A DNA stretch of 64,000 nucleotides from Plasticicumulans lactativorans (GTDB lineage Bacteria; Pseudomonadota; Gammaproteobacteria; Competibacterales; Competibacteraceae): assembly GCF_004341245.1 (NCBI RefSeq), contig NZ_SLWY01000018.1, positions 21,439 through 85,438 of the forward strand, given 5' to 3'. The notes under the pieces were generated by a model. It was not told where the DNA came from, searched no databases, and saw only the letters and a list, made by a program, of their open reading frames with translations. Below are positions 17,463-25,624 of the stretch, piece after piece (within the stretch, counting starts at the first letter, position 1; each line of letters starts with the position of its first letter). A program made the translations under genes and the position numbers.

Positions 17463-18305
17463 TCAGCCGCCGGACTGCTCCAGGTGCAGGCCGGTCGCCA
17501 CCGCGAGCGACTGCGCGAGGCACAGCGAGGCGGTCAGCGAGCGGAAACCGTGCACCTCGGCGTCGCGGATCTCGAACCAGACGTCGGCGAGGCGGGCGAT
17601 CGGGCTCACCGGGCTGTCGGTGAGCGACACGATCGGCACGCCCTTGGCCGCCGCGCGTTCGGCGACCTCCACGGTGTCGGGGGCGTAGGGGGTGAAGCTG
17701 ATCGCGATCAGCGCATCGTCCGGCCCGAGCGAGCCGAGCTGGTCGAAGAGCATGCCGCCGCTGCCGTCGATCAGCCGGGCGGGGCGCAGGATGCGGTTGA
17801 GCGCGTACGCGAGGTAGACGGCGACCGGGGCGGAGCGGCGCTGGCCGATCACGTGGATCAGCCGCGCCTGCGCGAGCAGCGCGACCGCCCGCTCCAGCGC
17901 CGGCACCGGGGGGTCGCGCTGCATCTGCTCCAGCGCCACCACGCCCGCCGCGGCGAACTCGCGCAGCACCCGCTCGGGCGTCGACTGGCTCGCCGCGCCG
18001 TCCTGCTCGCGGAAGGCACGGAAGCGCGCCTGGTAGCTCGGCGCGCTTTCCAGCAGGTGCGCCTGGAACACCCGCTGCATGTCGCTGAAGCCGCTGTAGC
18101 CGAAGGCCTGCGCGAAGCGGATCAGCGCCGAGGGTTGCACCTCGGCGCGCGTGGCGATCGTCGCGACGGTTTCCAGTGCCATCTCGTTGGGGTGGTCGAG
18201 CGCGAAGCGGGCGATCTGCTTCAGGCGCTTGCTGAGCGCCTCGTAGCGGGTGGTGATCTCCGTGCGTAATGCGTCGAGTGTCAGCGGGGCGGCGGTTTCG
18301 TTCAT
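17463..18305 (-). CDS. iolR: RpiR-family regulator, probable inositol repressor (IolR-like)
   Basis: A 280-residue protein with an N-terminal RpiR helix-turn-helix (residues about 8-85, including ETVATIATRAEVQPSALIRFAQAFGYSGFSDMQRVF) and a C-terminal SIS sugar-phosphate-binding domain (about 125-260; RLIHVIGQRRSAPVAVYLAY, LIAISFTPYAPDTVEVA). RpiR proteins of this kind commonly govern inositol operons in proteobacteria. It is divergent from iolC, with a 16-bp palindrome in between that recurs at three other promoters of the cluster. I infer that it is the repressor of the whole set and controls itself; the effector would be an inositol-pathway phosphate intermediate. Confidence 0.85.
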   Translation of the reverse strand: MNETAAPLTLDALRTEITTRYEALSKRLKQIARFALDHPNEMALETVATIATRAEVQPSALIRFAQAFGYSGFSDMQRVFQAHLLESAPSYQARFRAFREQDGAASQSTPERVLREFAAAGVVALEQMQRDPPVPALERAVALLAQARLIHVIGQRRSAPVAVYLAYALNRILRPARLIDGSGGMLFDQLGSLGPDDALIAISFTPYAPDTVEVAERAAAKGVPIVSLTDSPVSPIARLADVWFEIRDAEVHGFRSLTASLCLAQSLAVATGLHLEQSGG

Positions 18306-18376
18306 TCGAGTGGCGCTCCCAGGCGTGGTGCCGTCCGTGGATCGGCGGCTTTTGGTTGGTTGATTCTATTTTCCAC

Positions 18377-18405
18377 TTGAATTGGACTTCGCATTCCAAT
18401 ACTAA
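18377..18405 (+). promoter_or_regulatory. iolC promoter with palindromic operator (site 1)
   Basis: -35 TTGAAT (18377-18382), operator TGGACTTCGCATTCCA (18383-18398), one base, then -10 TACTAA (18400-18405). The operator fills the 17-base spacer. It matches TGGAAT-N4-ATTCCA except for one base in the left half. It lies 58 bases before iolC and 78 bases before the divergent regulator gene. Confidence 0.65.
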
Positions 18406-18455
18406 GTTCGACGGCAGCCGGGCGTACGTGGGCGCCCGCCACTCCGAGGTGCCGC

Positions 18456-20372
18456 GTGTCCGATCGCCGTTTCGACGTCATCTGCCTGGGCCGCGCGGCC
18501 GTCGACCTGTACGGCGAGCAGCCGGGGGCGACGCTCGAAGGCACGCTGAGCTTCGCCAAGTACATCGGTGGCAGCGCCGCGAACATCGCCGTGGGTTGCG
18601 CCCGGCTCGGCCTGCGCACGGCGCTGTTGAGCCGTGTCGGCGACGAGGCGATGGGGCGCTTCGTGCTGCGCACCTTGGCAGACGCCGGCGTCGACGTCAC
18701 CCAGGTGCAACGCGACCCCGCGCGCCTGACCGGCCTGGTGCTGCTCGCGCTGCGCGGCCGCGAGGACTTCCCGCACCTCTTCTACCGCGAGAACTGCGCC
18801 GACATGGCGCTCGGCGTCGCCGACGTCGACCCGGCGTTCATCGCCTCCGCGCGCGCGCTGGTGCTCACCGGCACCCACCTGTCGGCGCCCGGCCCCCGTG
18901 CCGCCTGCCACGCCGCGCTGGACTACGCGCGCGCGGCCGCCACCCGCGCCGTGCTCGACATCGATTTTCGCCCGGTGCTGTGGCGGCTCGCCACGCACGA
19001 CCAGGGTGCGAGCCGCCGCGCGCAGGGCGAGGCGGCGACGGCCGCGCTGCAGGCGCTGCTGCCGGGGCTCGACCTGGTCGTCGGCACCGAGGAGGAATTC
19101 CAGATCGCCGGCGGCAGCCCCGACCTCGCCACCGCGCTGCGCGAGGTGCGCGCGCGCACCGACGCGCTGCTGGTGGTCAAGCGCGGCACGCGCGGCAGCC
19201 GCGCCTACGCCGGGGCGATCCCCGGCGATCTCGACGCCACCGCCGGGGCGCCGGCGCCGCGCGTGGAGGTGCTCAACGCCCTCGGTGCGGGCGATGCCTT
19301 CATCGGCGGCTTCCTCGCCGCGTGGCTGGGCGGCGAGGACGCCGCGCGCTGCTGCGCCTGGGGCAACGCCTGCGGCGCGCTGGTGGTGGCACGCCACGGC
19401 TGCGCGCCGGCGATGCCGTCGCGGCCGGAGCTCGAGACCTTCCTCGCGCGCGGCGACGACGGGCCGCTGCGCCCGGACGCCGATGCGGCCTTCCGCCGCC
19501 TGCACCGCGTGACGACGCGCGCCGCGACGCCGCCCGAACTGTGCGTGCTCGCCTTCGACCACCGCCGGCAGTTCGACGCGCTGGCGGCCGCCGAGCACGC
19601 CGACGCCGCCGCGATCACGCGCTTCAAGGGGCTGATCGGCGAGGCGTTGCGCCGCGTCTGCGCCGACGGCGAACTCGCCGGGCGCGCCGGGCTCCTGATC
19701 GACGAACTTTATGGCCGCGAGGTGCTGGACGCCTTCACCGGCAGCGGGGTGTGGATCGCGCGGCCGGTCGAGGTGTCGGGCTCGCGGCCGCTGCGCTTCG
19801 ATGCCGGCGAGCGGCTCGGCCTCGCGCTGCGCGAGTGGCCGGCGGACCACGTGGCCAAGTGCCTGGTGATCGCCCACCCCGACGACGCGCCGGCACTGCG
19901 TGAAGAGCAGGAGCGCCAGGTGCGCGCGCTGCATGCCGCCTGCGAGGCCGGCGGGCGCGAGCTCCTGCTCGAACCGGTGCTGCCCGGCACGGGGGCGCGC
20001 GACGACGCGGCGGTGCTGCGCCTGATCGAGCGCTTCTACGCGCTCGGCGTCTACCCGGACTGGTGGAAGATCGTGCCGCCGGCGGCGGCGACCTGGCCGC
20101 GGCTCGATGCGCTGCTGCGCCGCCACGACCCGCACTGCCGCGGCGTGCTGCTGCTCGGCCAGGGCGCGGGCTTCGACACCCTCGCGGCGGGCTTCCGCGC
20201 CGCCGCCGGCCAGCCGCTGTGCCGCGGCTTCGCCGTCGGCCGGCTCATCTTCGGCGAGCCGGCCGATGCGTGGTTCGCCGGGCGGCTCGGCGACGAGGCG
20301 GCGATCGCCGCGGTGGCCGAGCGCTACCGGCACGTGCTCGCGCTGTGGCGCGGGCGCGGCGACAAGGCATAG
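18456..20372 (+). CDS. iolC: 5-dehydro-2-deoxygluconokinase fused to DUF2090 domain
   Basis: A 638-residue two-domain protein. Residues 1-330 are a PfkB-type kinase (GGSAANIAVGCARLG near 38; LNALGAGDAFIGGF near 273), IolC, which phosphorylates 2-deoxy-5-keto-D-gluconate. Residues about 340-638 are DUF2090 (starting VLAFDHRRQFDAL, later VYPDWWKIVP and GFAVGRLIFGEPADAW), an aldolase-like domain thought to take the place of IolJ. No separate iolJ occurs in the window, which fits the fusion covering both steps. It starts at GTG 18456 with GAGGT just upstream, 58 bases after the operator. A LacI gene follows after 32 bases. Confidence 0.9.
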   Translation: MSDRRFDVICLGRAAVDLYGEQPGATLEGTLSFAKYIGGSAANIAVGCARLGLRTALLSRVGDEAMGRFVLRTLADAGVDVTQVQRDPARLTGLVLLALRGREDFPHLFYRENCADMALGVADVDPAFIASARALVLTGTHLSAPGPRAACHAALDYARAAATRAVLDIDFRPVLWRLATHDQGASRRAQGEAATAALQALLPGLDLVVGTEEEFQIAGGSPDLATALREVRARTDALLVVKRGTRGSRAYAGAIPGDLDATAGAPAPRVEVLNALGAGDAFIGGFLAAWLGGEDAARCCAWGNACGALVVARHGCAPAMPSRPELETFLARGDDGPLRPDADAAFRRLHRVTTRAATPPELCVLAFDHRRQFDALAAAEHADAAAITRFKGLIGEALRRVCADGELAGRAGLLIDELYGREVLDAFTGSGVWIARPVEVSGSRPLRFDAGERLGLALREWPADHVAKCLVIAHPDDAPALREEQERQVRALHAACEAGGRELLLEPVLPGTGARDDAAVLRLIERFYALGVYPDWWKIVPPAAATWPRLDALLRRHDPHCRGVLLLGQGAGFDTLAAGFRAAAGQPLCRGFAVGRLIFGEPADAWFAGRLGDEAAIAAVAERYRHVLALWRGRGDKA

Positions 20373-20404
20373 TGTCGGCCGGTTCGCTGACGGAAGGAGG
20401 AGCT

Positions 20405-21433
20405 ATGCGTCGCCCGACGATCGCCGACGTCGCGCGTGAAGCCGGCGTCGGGGTGGCCACGGTGGATCGCGTCATCAACGGCCGCGCCCGGGTCAGCCCG
20501 GAGACCGTGCAGCGGGTGCTCGCCGCGGCCGAGGCCATCGGCTTTCGCGCCGCCGGGCTGATCCGGCTGCGCCAGCAGGAACAGGCGGCGCCGCGCACGC
20601 TCGGCTTCCTGCTGCAGAAGCGCAGCGTGCCGTTCTACCAGGCGCTCGGTGCGGCGCTGACGGACGCCACCCGCGAAGCCACCTCGATCCGCGGGCGGGC
20701 GCTGGTGGAGTACCTCGACGTGCTGACGCCCGAGCGCGTGGCCGAGCGGCTGCTCGACATCGGCGCCAGGGCCGACGCGGTCGCGGTCGTCGCCGCCGAT
20801 CACCCGAAGGTGAACGAGGCGATCGCGCGGCTGCACGCGCAGGGCGTGCCGACCTTCGCGCTGCTGTCGGACCTCGGCGCGCCGGAGCGCGCCGGCTTCG
20901 TCGGCGTCGATCCGCGCAAGGCGGGGCGCAGCGCCGCGTGGATGGTGGCGCGCCTGGCGCGGCGGCCGGGCAAGGTCGCGATCTTCATCGGCAACCACCG
21001 CTACATCGGCCACGAGATCTGCGAGATGAGCTTCCGCTCCTACTGCCGCGAGCACGCGCCCGAGCTGCAGCTGCTGGAGCCGCTGGCGAGCCTGGAGGAA
21101 TCGGCGCTCGCCCAGGAGGCCACGCTGAACCTGCTGAAGCGCTACCCCGACCTGGTCGGCCTCTACGTCGCCGGTGGCGGCACCGAGGGCGTGATCGCCG
21201 CGCTGCGCGAGCACGGCGGCCACGCGCAGGTCGTCACCGTGTGCAGCGAACTCCACGCGGAAACGCGCGCCGCGCTGATCGACGGCATCGTCGACGTGGT
21301 GATCGCGACGCCGCTGCCGCTGCTCGCCCGCAGGACGGTCGAGGCCATGGCGAAGTCGCTGCAGGGCGCGACGCCCGAGGCCCAGGCGCCGCTGCTGCTG
21401 CCGTTCGACTGGTACATCGCCGAGAACGTCTGA
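20405..21433 (+). CDS. LacI-family transcriptional regulator
   Basis: A 342-residue LacI/GalR protein. The helix-turn-helix is at the very N-terminus (TIADVAREAGVGVATVDRVINGRARVS), followed by a periplasmic-binding-protein-like sensor domain (YVAGGGTEGVIAAL; VIATPLPLLARRTVEAM). GGAAGGAGG sits 4 bases before the ATG. It probably shares the iolC transcript, 32 bases downstream, and is convergent with the moc genes. Its target cannot be read directly. The moc promoter has a palindrome unlike the RpiR operator, so moc control is a reasonable guess. Confidence 0.88.
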   Translation: MRRPTIADVAREAGVGVATVDRVINGRARVSPETVQRVLAAAEAIGFRAAGLIRLRQQEQAAPRTLGFLLQKRSVPFYQALGAALTDATREATSIRGRALVEYLDVLTPERVAERLLDIGARADAVAVVAADHPKVNEAIARLHAQGVPTFALLSDLGAPERAGFVGVDPRKAGRSAAWMVARLARRPGKVAIFIGNHRYIGHEICEMSFRSYCREHAPELQLLEPLASLEESALAQEATLNLLKRYPDLVGLYVAGGGTEGVIAALREHGGHAQVVTVCSELHAETRAALIDGIVDVVIATPLPLLARRTVEAMAKSLQGATPEAQAPLLLPFDWYIAENV

Positions 21434-21451
21434 GCCGCCGGGCGCGGCCGC

Positions 21452-22297
21452 TCAGGCCACCGCGGCCGGCGCCGTGGCGTGCCACAGCGTGCGCAGCGCC
21501 TCGCGCAGTTGCAGCGCCTCGGCCCAGCGGTCGGACTGGTCCTGGCCGTCCGGCCCCTGGATCGCGTAGGGCCACGGCCCGAGCTCGCAGGTGAAGGCGA
21601 GGCTGTCGTCGGCCCCGGCGCGCCGGCGCCAGCTGCGCATCAGGTAGTCCCACCAGCCGAGGAACTGCTCGAACAGCGGGCGGTGGTGGGGGAAGGAGAT
21701 CTCCACCTGGACCTGGCCGGGGCTGGCGACGCGGGCGTGCGCGGCCCAGCAGCGGTCGAGCACCTCGCGCACCTGCCCGTCCATCTCGTCGGGCAGCGGC
21801 GGCAGCGGGAACTCGCGGGCGACCACGTAGTGCGACAGGTCGGCCAGCAGCTTCAGGTGCGGGACCGCGTCGAGCAGGTCGAGCATCCGCAGCAGGTCGT
21901 TGTTCAGGCGCCCGCGGTGCGTTTCGAGGTAGACCGGCACGCGCGAGGTCTCGGCGATCCGGCACCAGCCTTCGAGGATGCGCACGCACTCGCGGACGTC
22001 GCGCGGGCGCACGTCCGCCTGGATGGTGACGTGGTGGATGCCGAACTCGTTGGCGAGCTCCACCGCGGGCCAGAGCTCGTCGACCGTGCGCGGGAAGCAC
22101 TGGCCCTCGGCGTCGAGCCCGAGCGCGCGCAGTTGCGCGGCGAGCGGCGCGACCACCGCGCGGTCGTACCAGTGGTGGGTGATGCCGTCGAAGCCGGCCG
22201 CGGCGGCGCGCTCGACGCGCGCCTCCAGCGCGGCCTCGGGCTGGCCGCGCAGGCGCTCCATGCCCCACAGCGACTGGAAGATCAACAGGTTCTGCAT
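21452..22297 (-). CDS. TIM-barrel sugar isomerase/epimerase, MocC-like
   Basis: A 281-residue protein of the xylose-isomerase-like TIM-barrel superfamily. Likely metal-ligand segments are VPVYLETHRGR (Glu), LLADLSHYV (Asp), VQVEISFPHHRP and FTCELGPWPY (Glu). MocC of rhizobial rhizopine catabolism belongs to the same superfamily, and this gene closes a mocD-mocE-mocF-isomerase run, 12 bases after the reductase gene. The reaction is not known; isomerisation or dehydration of an inosose-like intermediate is plausible. The family is too broad for a firm gene name. Confidence 0.7.
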   Translation of the reverse strand: MQNLLIFQSLWGMERLRGQPEAALEARVERAAAAGFDGITHHWYDRAVVAPLAAQLRALGLDAEGQCFPRTVDELWPAVELANEFGIHHVTIQADVRPRDVRECVRILEGWCRIAETSRVPVYLETHRGRLNNDLLRMLDLLDAVPHLKLLADLSHYVVAREFPLPPLPDEMDGQVREVLDRCWAAHARVASPGQVQVEISFPHHRPLFEQFLGWWDYLMRSWRRRAGADDSLAFTCELGPWPYAIQGPDGQDQSDRWAEALQLREALRTLWHATAPAAVA

Positions 22298-22309
22298 GGC
22301 GATGGTGTC

Positions 22310-23548
22310 CTAGAGCAGGGACTTGAGCTTGACCTCGGGCGCGGCGAGCGCGTTCGCGTCGGGCTGCGCACGACGCGCGATCAGCATCTCGGCGACGCGG
22401 ATCTCCTTGGCGATCTTCGCGTTCGGGCCGATGCTGCTCGCGGCGACCAGACGCCCGTCGGCCGCCAGGTGGAAGTTGAGCTGCACGCCGTCGCCGAGCG
22501 GGCGCGCGACGGTGTGCACGCCGGCATCGGGCAGGCCGGCGATCTGCAGCGTCAGCTCGTACTGATCGGACCAGAACCACGGCACCGCGGTGTAGTCCTC
22601 GCCGGCCCCGAGCAGGTTGCGGGCGGCAAGCGCGCCCTGGTCCTGCGCGTTGCGCCAGGCTTCCAGCCGGATCCGGCGCCCGTCGTAGAGCGGGTGCGGG
22701 AACGAGCAGCAGTCGCCGGCGGCGAAGATGTCCGGGTCGGCGGTGGCCAGGCGCGCGTCGACCGCCACGCCGTTGTCGATCGCGAGCCCGCTGTGCGCGG
22801 CGAGCTCGGTGTTGGGCGCGGCGCCGATGCCGACGACGATGCCGTCGCATTCGACCCGGCTGCCGTCGCTCAGCACCAGTACCTGCCGCGTGCCTGCCGG
22901 CTCGACGCGCTCGATGCCGACGCCGGGCTTCAGCGTGACGCCCGCCGCCTGGTGGCGCGCGGCGACGGCGGCGGCGATGTCGGCGGGCACCCCGCGCATC
23001 AGCAGTCGCGGCCCGGCCTCGATCAGCGTGACCCCGCAGCCGCGGCTGCGGGCGCTGGCGGCGAGTTCGAGGCCGATGAAGCCGCCGCCGACGATCGCCA
23101 CATGGCGGTCGGGGCGCAGTTGCTCGCGCAGCGCCAGCGCGTCGTCGTAAGTGCGCAGGTAGTGGAGCCGTCCGGGGTCCGCGCCCGGCACCGCGAGCCG
23201 GCGCGCGCTGCAGCCGGTGGCGAGCAGCAGCCTGCCGTAGCCCAGGCGGCGGCCGTCGGCGAGTTCGACCGCGTGCGCCGCGCGGTCGATGCGCGTGACC
23301 GCGCAGCCGGTCAGCAGTGTGATGTCGTTCTCGCGCAGCCGCTCGGCCGACAGGATGTACGGAGGCTGCGGCGCCTCGGCGGCGACCATCACCGCCTTGG
23401 ACAGCGGGGGGCGCTCATAGGGGGCGCGGGGCTCGTGGCCCACCAGGGTGACCGTGCCCGCCCAGCCGTTCTCGCGCAGGGCCGCGGCGGCGCGGGCACC
23501 GGTTTCGCCCGCGCCGACGATGACGATGTCTTCTGCCGATTCGCGCAT
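22310..23548 (-). CDS. mocF: Ferredoxin reductase, MocF-like
   Basis: A 412-residue FAD-dependent pyridine-nucleotide oxidoreductase of the ferredoxin-reductase type. FAD site IVGAGETGARAAAAL near residue 9, NAD(P) site AIVGGGFIGLELAAS near residue 150, second FAD motif PDIFAAGDCCSFP, and the C-terminal segment VPWFWSDQYELTLQIAG typical of oxygenase-partner reductases. It should pass electrons from NAD(P)H to the Rieske ferredoxin encoded just upstream (10-base gap). In rhizobia MocF does this for MocD. The size equals the known MocF class. Confidence 0.8.
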   Translation of the reverse strand: MRESAEDIVIVGAGETGARAAAALRENGWAGTVTLVGHEPRAPYERPPLSKAVMVAAEAPQPPYILSAERLRENDITLLTGCAVTRIDRAAHAVELADGRRLGYGRLLLATGCSARRLAVPGADPGRLHYLRTYDDALALREQLRPDRHVAIVGGGFIGLELAASARSRGCGVTLIEAGPRLLMRGVPADIAAAVAARHQAAGVTLKPGVGIERVEPAGTRQVLVLSDGSRVECDGIVVGIGAAPNTELAAHSGLAIDNGVAVDARLATADPDIFAAGDCCSFPHPLYDGRRIRLEAWRNAQDQGALAARNLLGAGEDYTAVPWFWSDQYELTLQIAGLPDAGVHTVARPLGDGVQLNFHLAADGRLVAASSIGPNAKIAKEIRVAEMLIARRAQPDANALAAPEVKLKSLL

Positions 23549-23558
23549 GTTGGCCGCC

Positions 23559-23882
23559 TCAGCCGAGCTGGATCAGGACCTTGCCGGCTTCGACCTTCAC
23601 CGGATAGGTCTTCAGGTTGATGCACACCGGCGCGCCCTTGGCCTGGCCGGTGCGGTAGTCGAAGCGGCCGTTGTGCTTCGGGCACTCGATGATGTGATCC
23701 ATCACCAGGCCATCGGCGAGGTGCACGTGTTCGTGGGTGCACAGGCCGTCGGTCGCGTAGAAGACGTCGTCGGGCGAGCGGTAGATGGCGTAGGTCTGAT
23801 GGGCATGGTCGAAGCGCAGGACGTCTTCTTCGTCGATGTCGTCGGCTGCGCAGACTTCGATCCAGGCGTTGGCGTGGCTCAT
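23559..23882 (-). CDS. mocE: Rieske-type ferredoxin, MocE-like
   Basis: A 107-residue soluble Rieske [2Fe-2S] ferredoxin. The two ligand pairs are in CTHEHVHLADG (C-x-H) and CPKHNGRFD (C-x-x-H), about 18 residues apart. There is no membrane anchor. The open frame continues upstream through the desaturase gene to 24473, but MSHANAWIEV with GGAGAG before it is the evident start. It lies between the oxygenase and reductase genes, the three-component order known for MocD-MocE-MocF. Confidence 0.85.
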   Translation of the reverse strand: MSHANAWIEVCAADDIDEEDVLRFDHAHQTYAIYRSPDDVFYATDGLCTHEHVHLADGLVMDHIIECPKHNGRFDYRTGQAKGAPVCINLKTYPVKVEAGKVLIQLG

Positions 23883-23943
23883 GGCGTCTCTCCTGCTGGT
23901 GGGCGGTGTGGCAGGTCGGTTCTGGGTGATGTGGCTGGCGTCG

Positions 23944-23964
23944 GGCCGCCGTGTGCCGGCGGCC
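23944..23964 (-). other. Stem-loop between mocD and mocE
   Basis: Eight-base perfect arms GGCCGCCG and CGGCGGCC flank a TGTGC loop in the 104-base mocD-mocE gap. No T run follows, so it may tune the ratio or stability of the two mRNA parts more than end transcription. Confidence 0.4.
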
Positions 23965-23986
23965 GCGACGTCGGCGGGGGTTCCGC

Positions 23987-25066
23987 TCAGGTCGCGAGGG
24001 CGGCGCCGTCCGGCTCGACCGCAGCGGCGGTCCGCGACGGCAGTTCGCGCCTGACGAAGTAGCCGGGGTCGCGGCGCTGGCGCAGCACGGTCGGGACGAT
24101 CTCGCGATAGGCGGCGAACAGGTTCGGATACGGCGCCGGGCACTGATTCTTGATCGCCTCGTGCAGCGCGGGCAGCGCGTGGTAGGGGACCATCGGATAC
24201 ATGTGGTGCTCGAGGTGGTAGTTCATGTTCCAGTAGATGAAGCGGAACACCGGGTTCATGTGGATCGTGCGGCTGTTGAGGCGATGGTCGAGCACGTCCT
24301 CGGCCAGGCCCACGTGCTGGGAGATGCCGAACACCAGCGACAGCCACGCGCCGTACAGGCTGGGCAGGCCGACCAGCATCGCCGGCAGCAGGCTGCCGGT
24401 GAGCACGCAGGTGGCGATCACGGCGACGAAGAGCGCGAGGAAGATGCGCGCCTGCACGAACACCTTGTTCCACTCCATCTCGGGGATGTAGGTCTTTTCC
24501 TCCTCGGTCAGCCGCCCGGCGGCATGCCGGGACAGGCTGCCGATCAACTGGAAGCCGGCCTTCAGCGCGAACAGGTCGAGGAACAGGTTCAGGAAGGACG
24601 GCGGCCGCGGCGCGACGATTTCGGGGTCGCGACCGACGATGATGGTGTCGGTGTGGTGCCGGGCATGCATCCAGCGGCGCACCGTCGGCTCGTACAGCGT
24701 CATGAAGCAGGCGATGTAGTACACGCCGTCATTGAGCCAGCGCGTCTTGAAGGCGGTGCCGTGGCTGCACTCGTGCCAGCGCGAATTGGACGCCGAACCG
24801 TAAAGCACGCCGTAGACGAAGAAGAACGGCACGCACCACGCGCTGCCCCAGAAATACACGCCGCCGGCACCGGATACCGCCAGCGCCGCGAACCAGATCA
24901 GCGTGTCGCGAATCGCCGGCGCGTCCTCGCGCTTCATCAGTTCCTTCAGTTCCTTGCGCGGCACTTCGCAGCCGTGCCATTTCGCCGATACCAGGCCTTT
25001 CTCCGCAGCGCGCGCGGCTTCGGGGCCGATGAGGCTGTAATCGCGTTTGGTGAAGGCTGTCGCCAT
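23987..25066 (-). CDS. mocD: Diiron desaturase-like oxygenase, MocD-like
   Basis: A 359-residue membrane-bound fatty-acid-desaturase-superfamily protein with three histidine boxes: HECSHGTA near residue 98, HARHHTDT near 135 and NYHLEHHMYP near 280. Hydrophobic stretches at about 57-88 and 215-240 are consistent with membrane spans. In rhizobia MocD with ferredoxin MocE and reductase MocF acts on rhizopine (3-O-methyl-scyllo-inosamine), removing the O-methyl group. The same three genes in the same order here, inside an inositol cluster, make a methyl-inositol or rhizopine O-demethylase the best hypothesis. A true lipid desaturase is the alternative, but it would not explain the context. It is first in its operon. 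Confidence 0.78.
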   Translation of the reverse strand: MATAFTKRDYSLIGPEAARAAEKGLVSAKWHGCEVPRKELKELMKREDAPAIRDTLIWFAALAVSGAGGVYFWGSAWCVPFFFVYGVLYGSASNSRWHECSHGTAFKTRWLNDGVYYIACFMTLYEPTVRRWMHARHHTDTIIVGRDPEIVAPRPPSFLNLFLDLFALKAGFQLIGSLSRHAAGRLTEEEKTYIPEMEWNKVFVQARIFLALFVAVIATCVLTGSLLPAMLVGLPSLYGAWLSLVFGISQHVGLAEDVLDHRLNSRTIHMNPVFRFIYWNMNYHLEHHMYPMVPYHALPALHEAIKNQCPAPYPNLFAAYREIVPTVLRQRRDPGYFVRRELPSRTAAAVEPDGAALAT

Positions 25067-25173
25067 CGTGCTCTCCTCGGTGCTGTTCGGACGCTGCCCG
25101 CGTGAGCGGATGCGTCGATTTGTCGTGTGCTCATCCGTGAGGCAAATCCTAAGAAGGCGACATCATCGGTGCA

Positions 25174-25203
25174 ATCATTTTGTGATATTTAACATCAAAT
25201 CAA
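25174..25203 (-). promoter_or_regulatory. Putative mocD promoter with its own palindrome
   Basis: On the minus strand TTGATT (25203-25198) is followed by the near-perfect inverted repeat TGATGTTAAATATCA (25197-25183; one mismatched pair) and AATGAT (25179-25174), spacer 18. This sits in an AT-rich patch unlike its surroundings, about 110 bases before mocD. The palindrome differs from the TGGAAT-N4-ATTCCA operators. Confidence 0.4.
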
Positions 25204-25556
25204 ATCAACAACTTTGGGGCAGTCTACGATAGATAAAATCATTCGAAGGTTCGCCCGGAATGCTGCGAGCGACACGCGGAAGCCCGCGTGCAGAAGGGCT
25301 GGAACAGGCTCGGGGCCCGCGGACGAAGGGGGGGTTGCGGGGGAAGGGGTCTACATTGGAGTGGCGTGCACGGGAGTCGCGCCCGCTGCGGGCGAAGAAG
25401 AACCGTGGGGGTGTCGAGGCGCGAGGGTGTTCGCCCGTCGGGGGGCCCGCGCGTCGGGGGTGCGATGAAAGGCGGAGAGTGGCTGCGACGGCTGCGGCGC
25501 CACGGCGGTGCCCGCACACAGGATCGTTCGGGTATCGAGGTCTTACATGATGGGCG
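25204..25556. other. Intergenic region without a recognisable gene
   Basis: Short open frames exist on both strands, but none has a recognisable product or ribosome-binding site. The left end is AT-rich (mocD promoter flank) and the rest returns to high GC. Confidence 0.4.
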
Positions 25557-25594
25557 CCCGCTGCCGATGATCGAAATCGATCATCGGCAGCGGG
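25557..25594. repeat. Perfect 18-bp inverted repeat after iatP
   Basis: CCCGCTGCCGATGATCGA (25557-25574) is followed by AA and its exact reverse complement (25577-25594). It lies 30 bases beyond the permease stop. No T run follows on either strand, so it is either a 3'-end stabilising or Rho-assisted stem, or a protein-binding palindrome. Confidence 0.7.
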
Positions 25595-25624
25595 CTGGCG
25601 AGGGGCTGTCGGGGGAGGCGCCGC

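Noticed and set aside
23987..25066. Ordinary membrane-lipid fatty acid desaturase
   Set aside because: Cannot be excluded by motifs alone, but the directly following Rieske ferredoxin, reductase and isomerase within an inositol cluster fit MocD much better.
25205..25519. 104-codon minus-strand frame before mocD
   Set aside because: No ribosome-binding site or recognisable product, and it contains a Pro/Arg/Ser-rich sequence typical of chance frames.
25557..25594. Classical Rho-independent terminator
   Set aside because: The stem is perfect but no T run follows on either strand.
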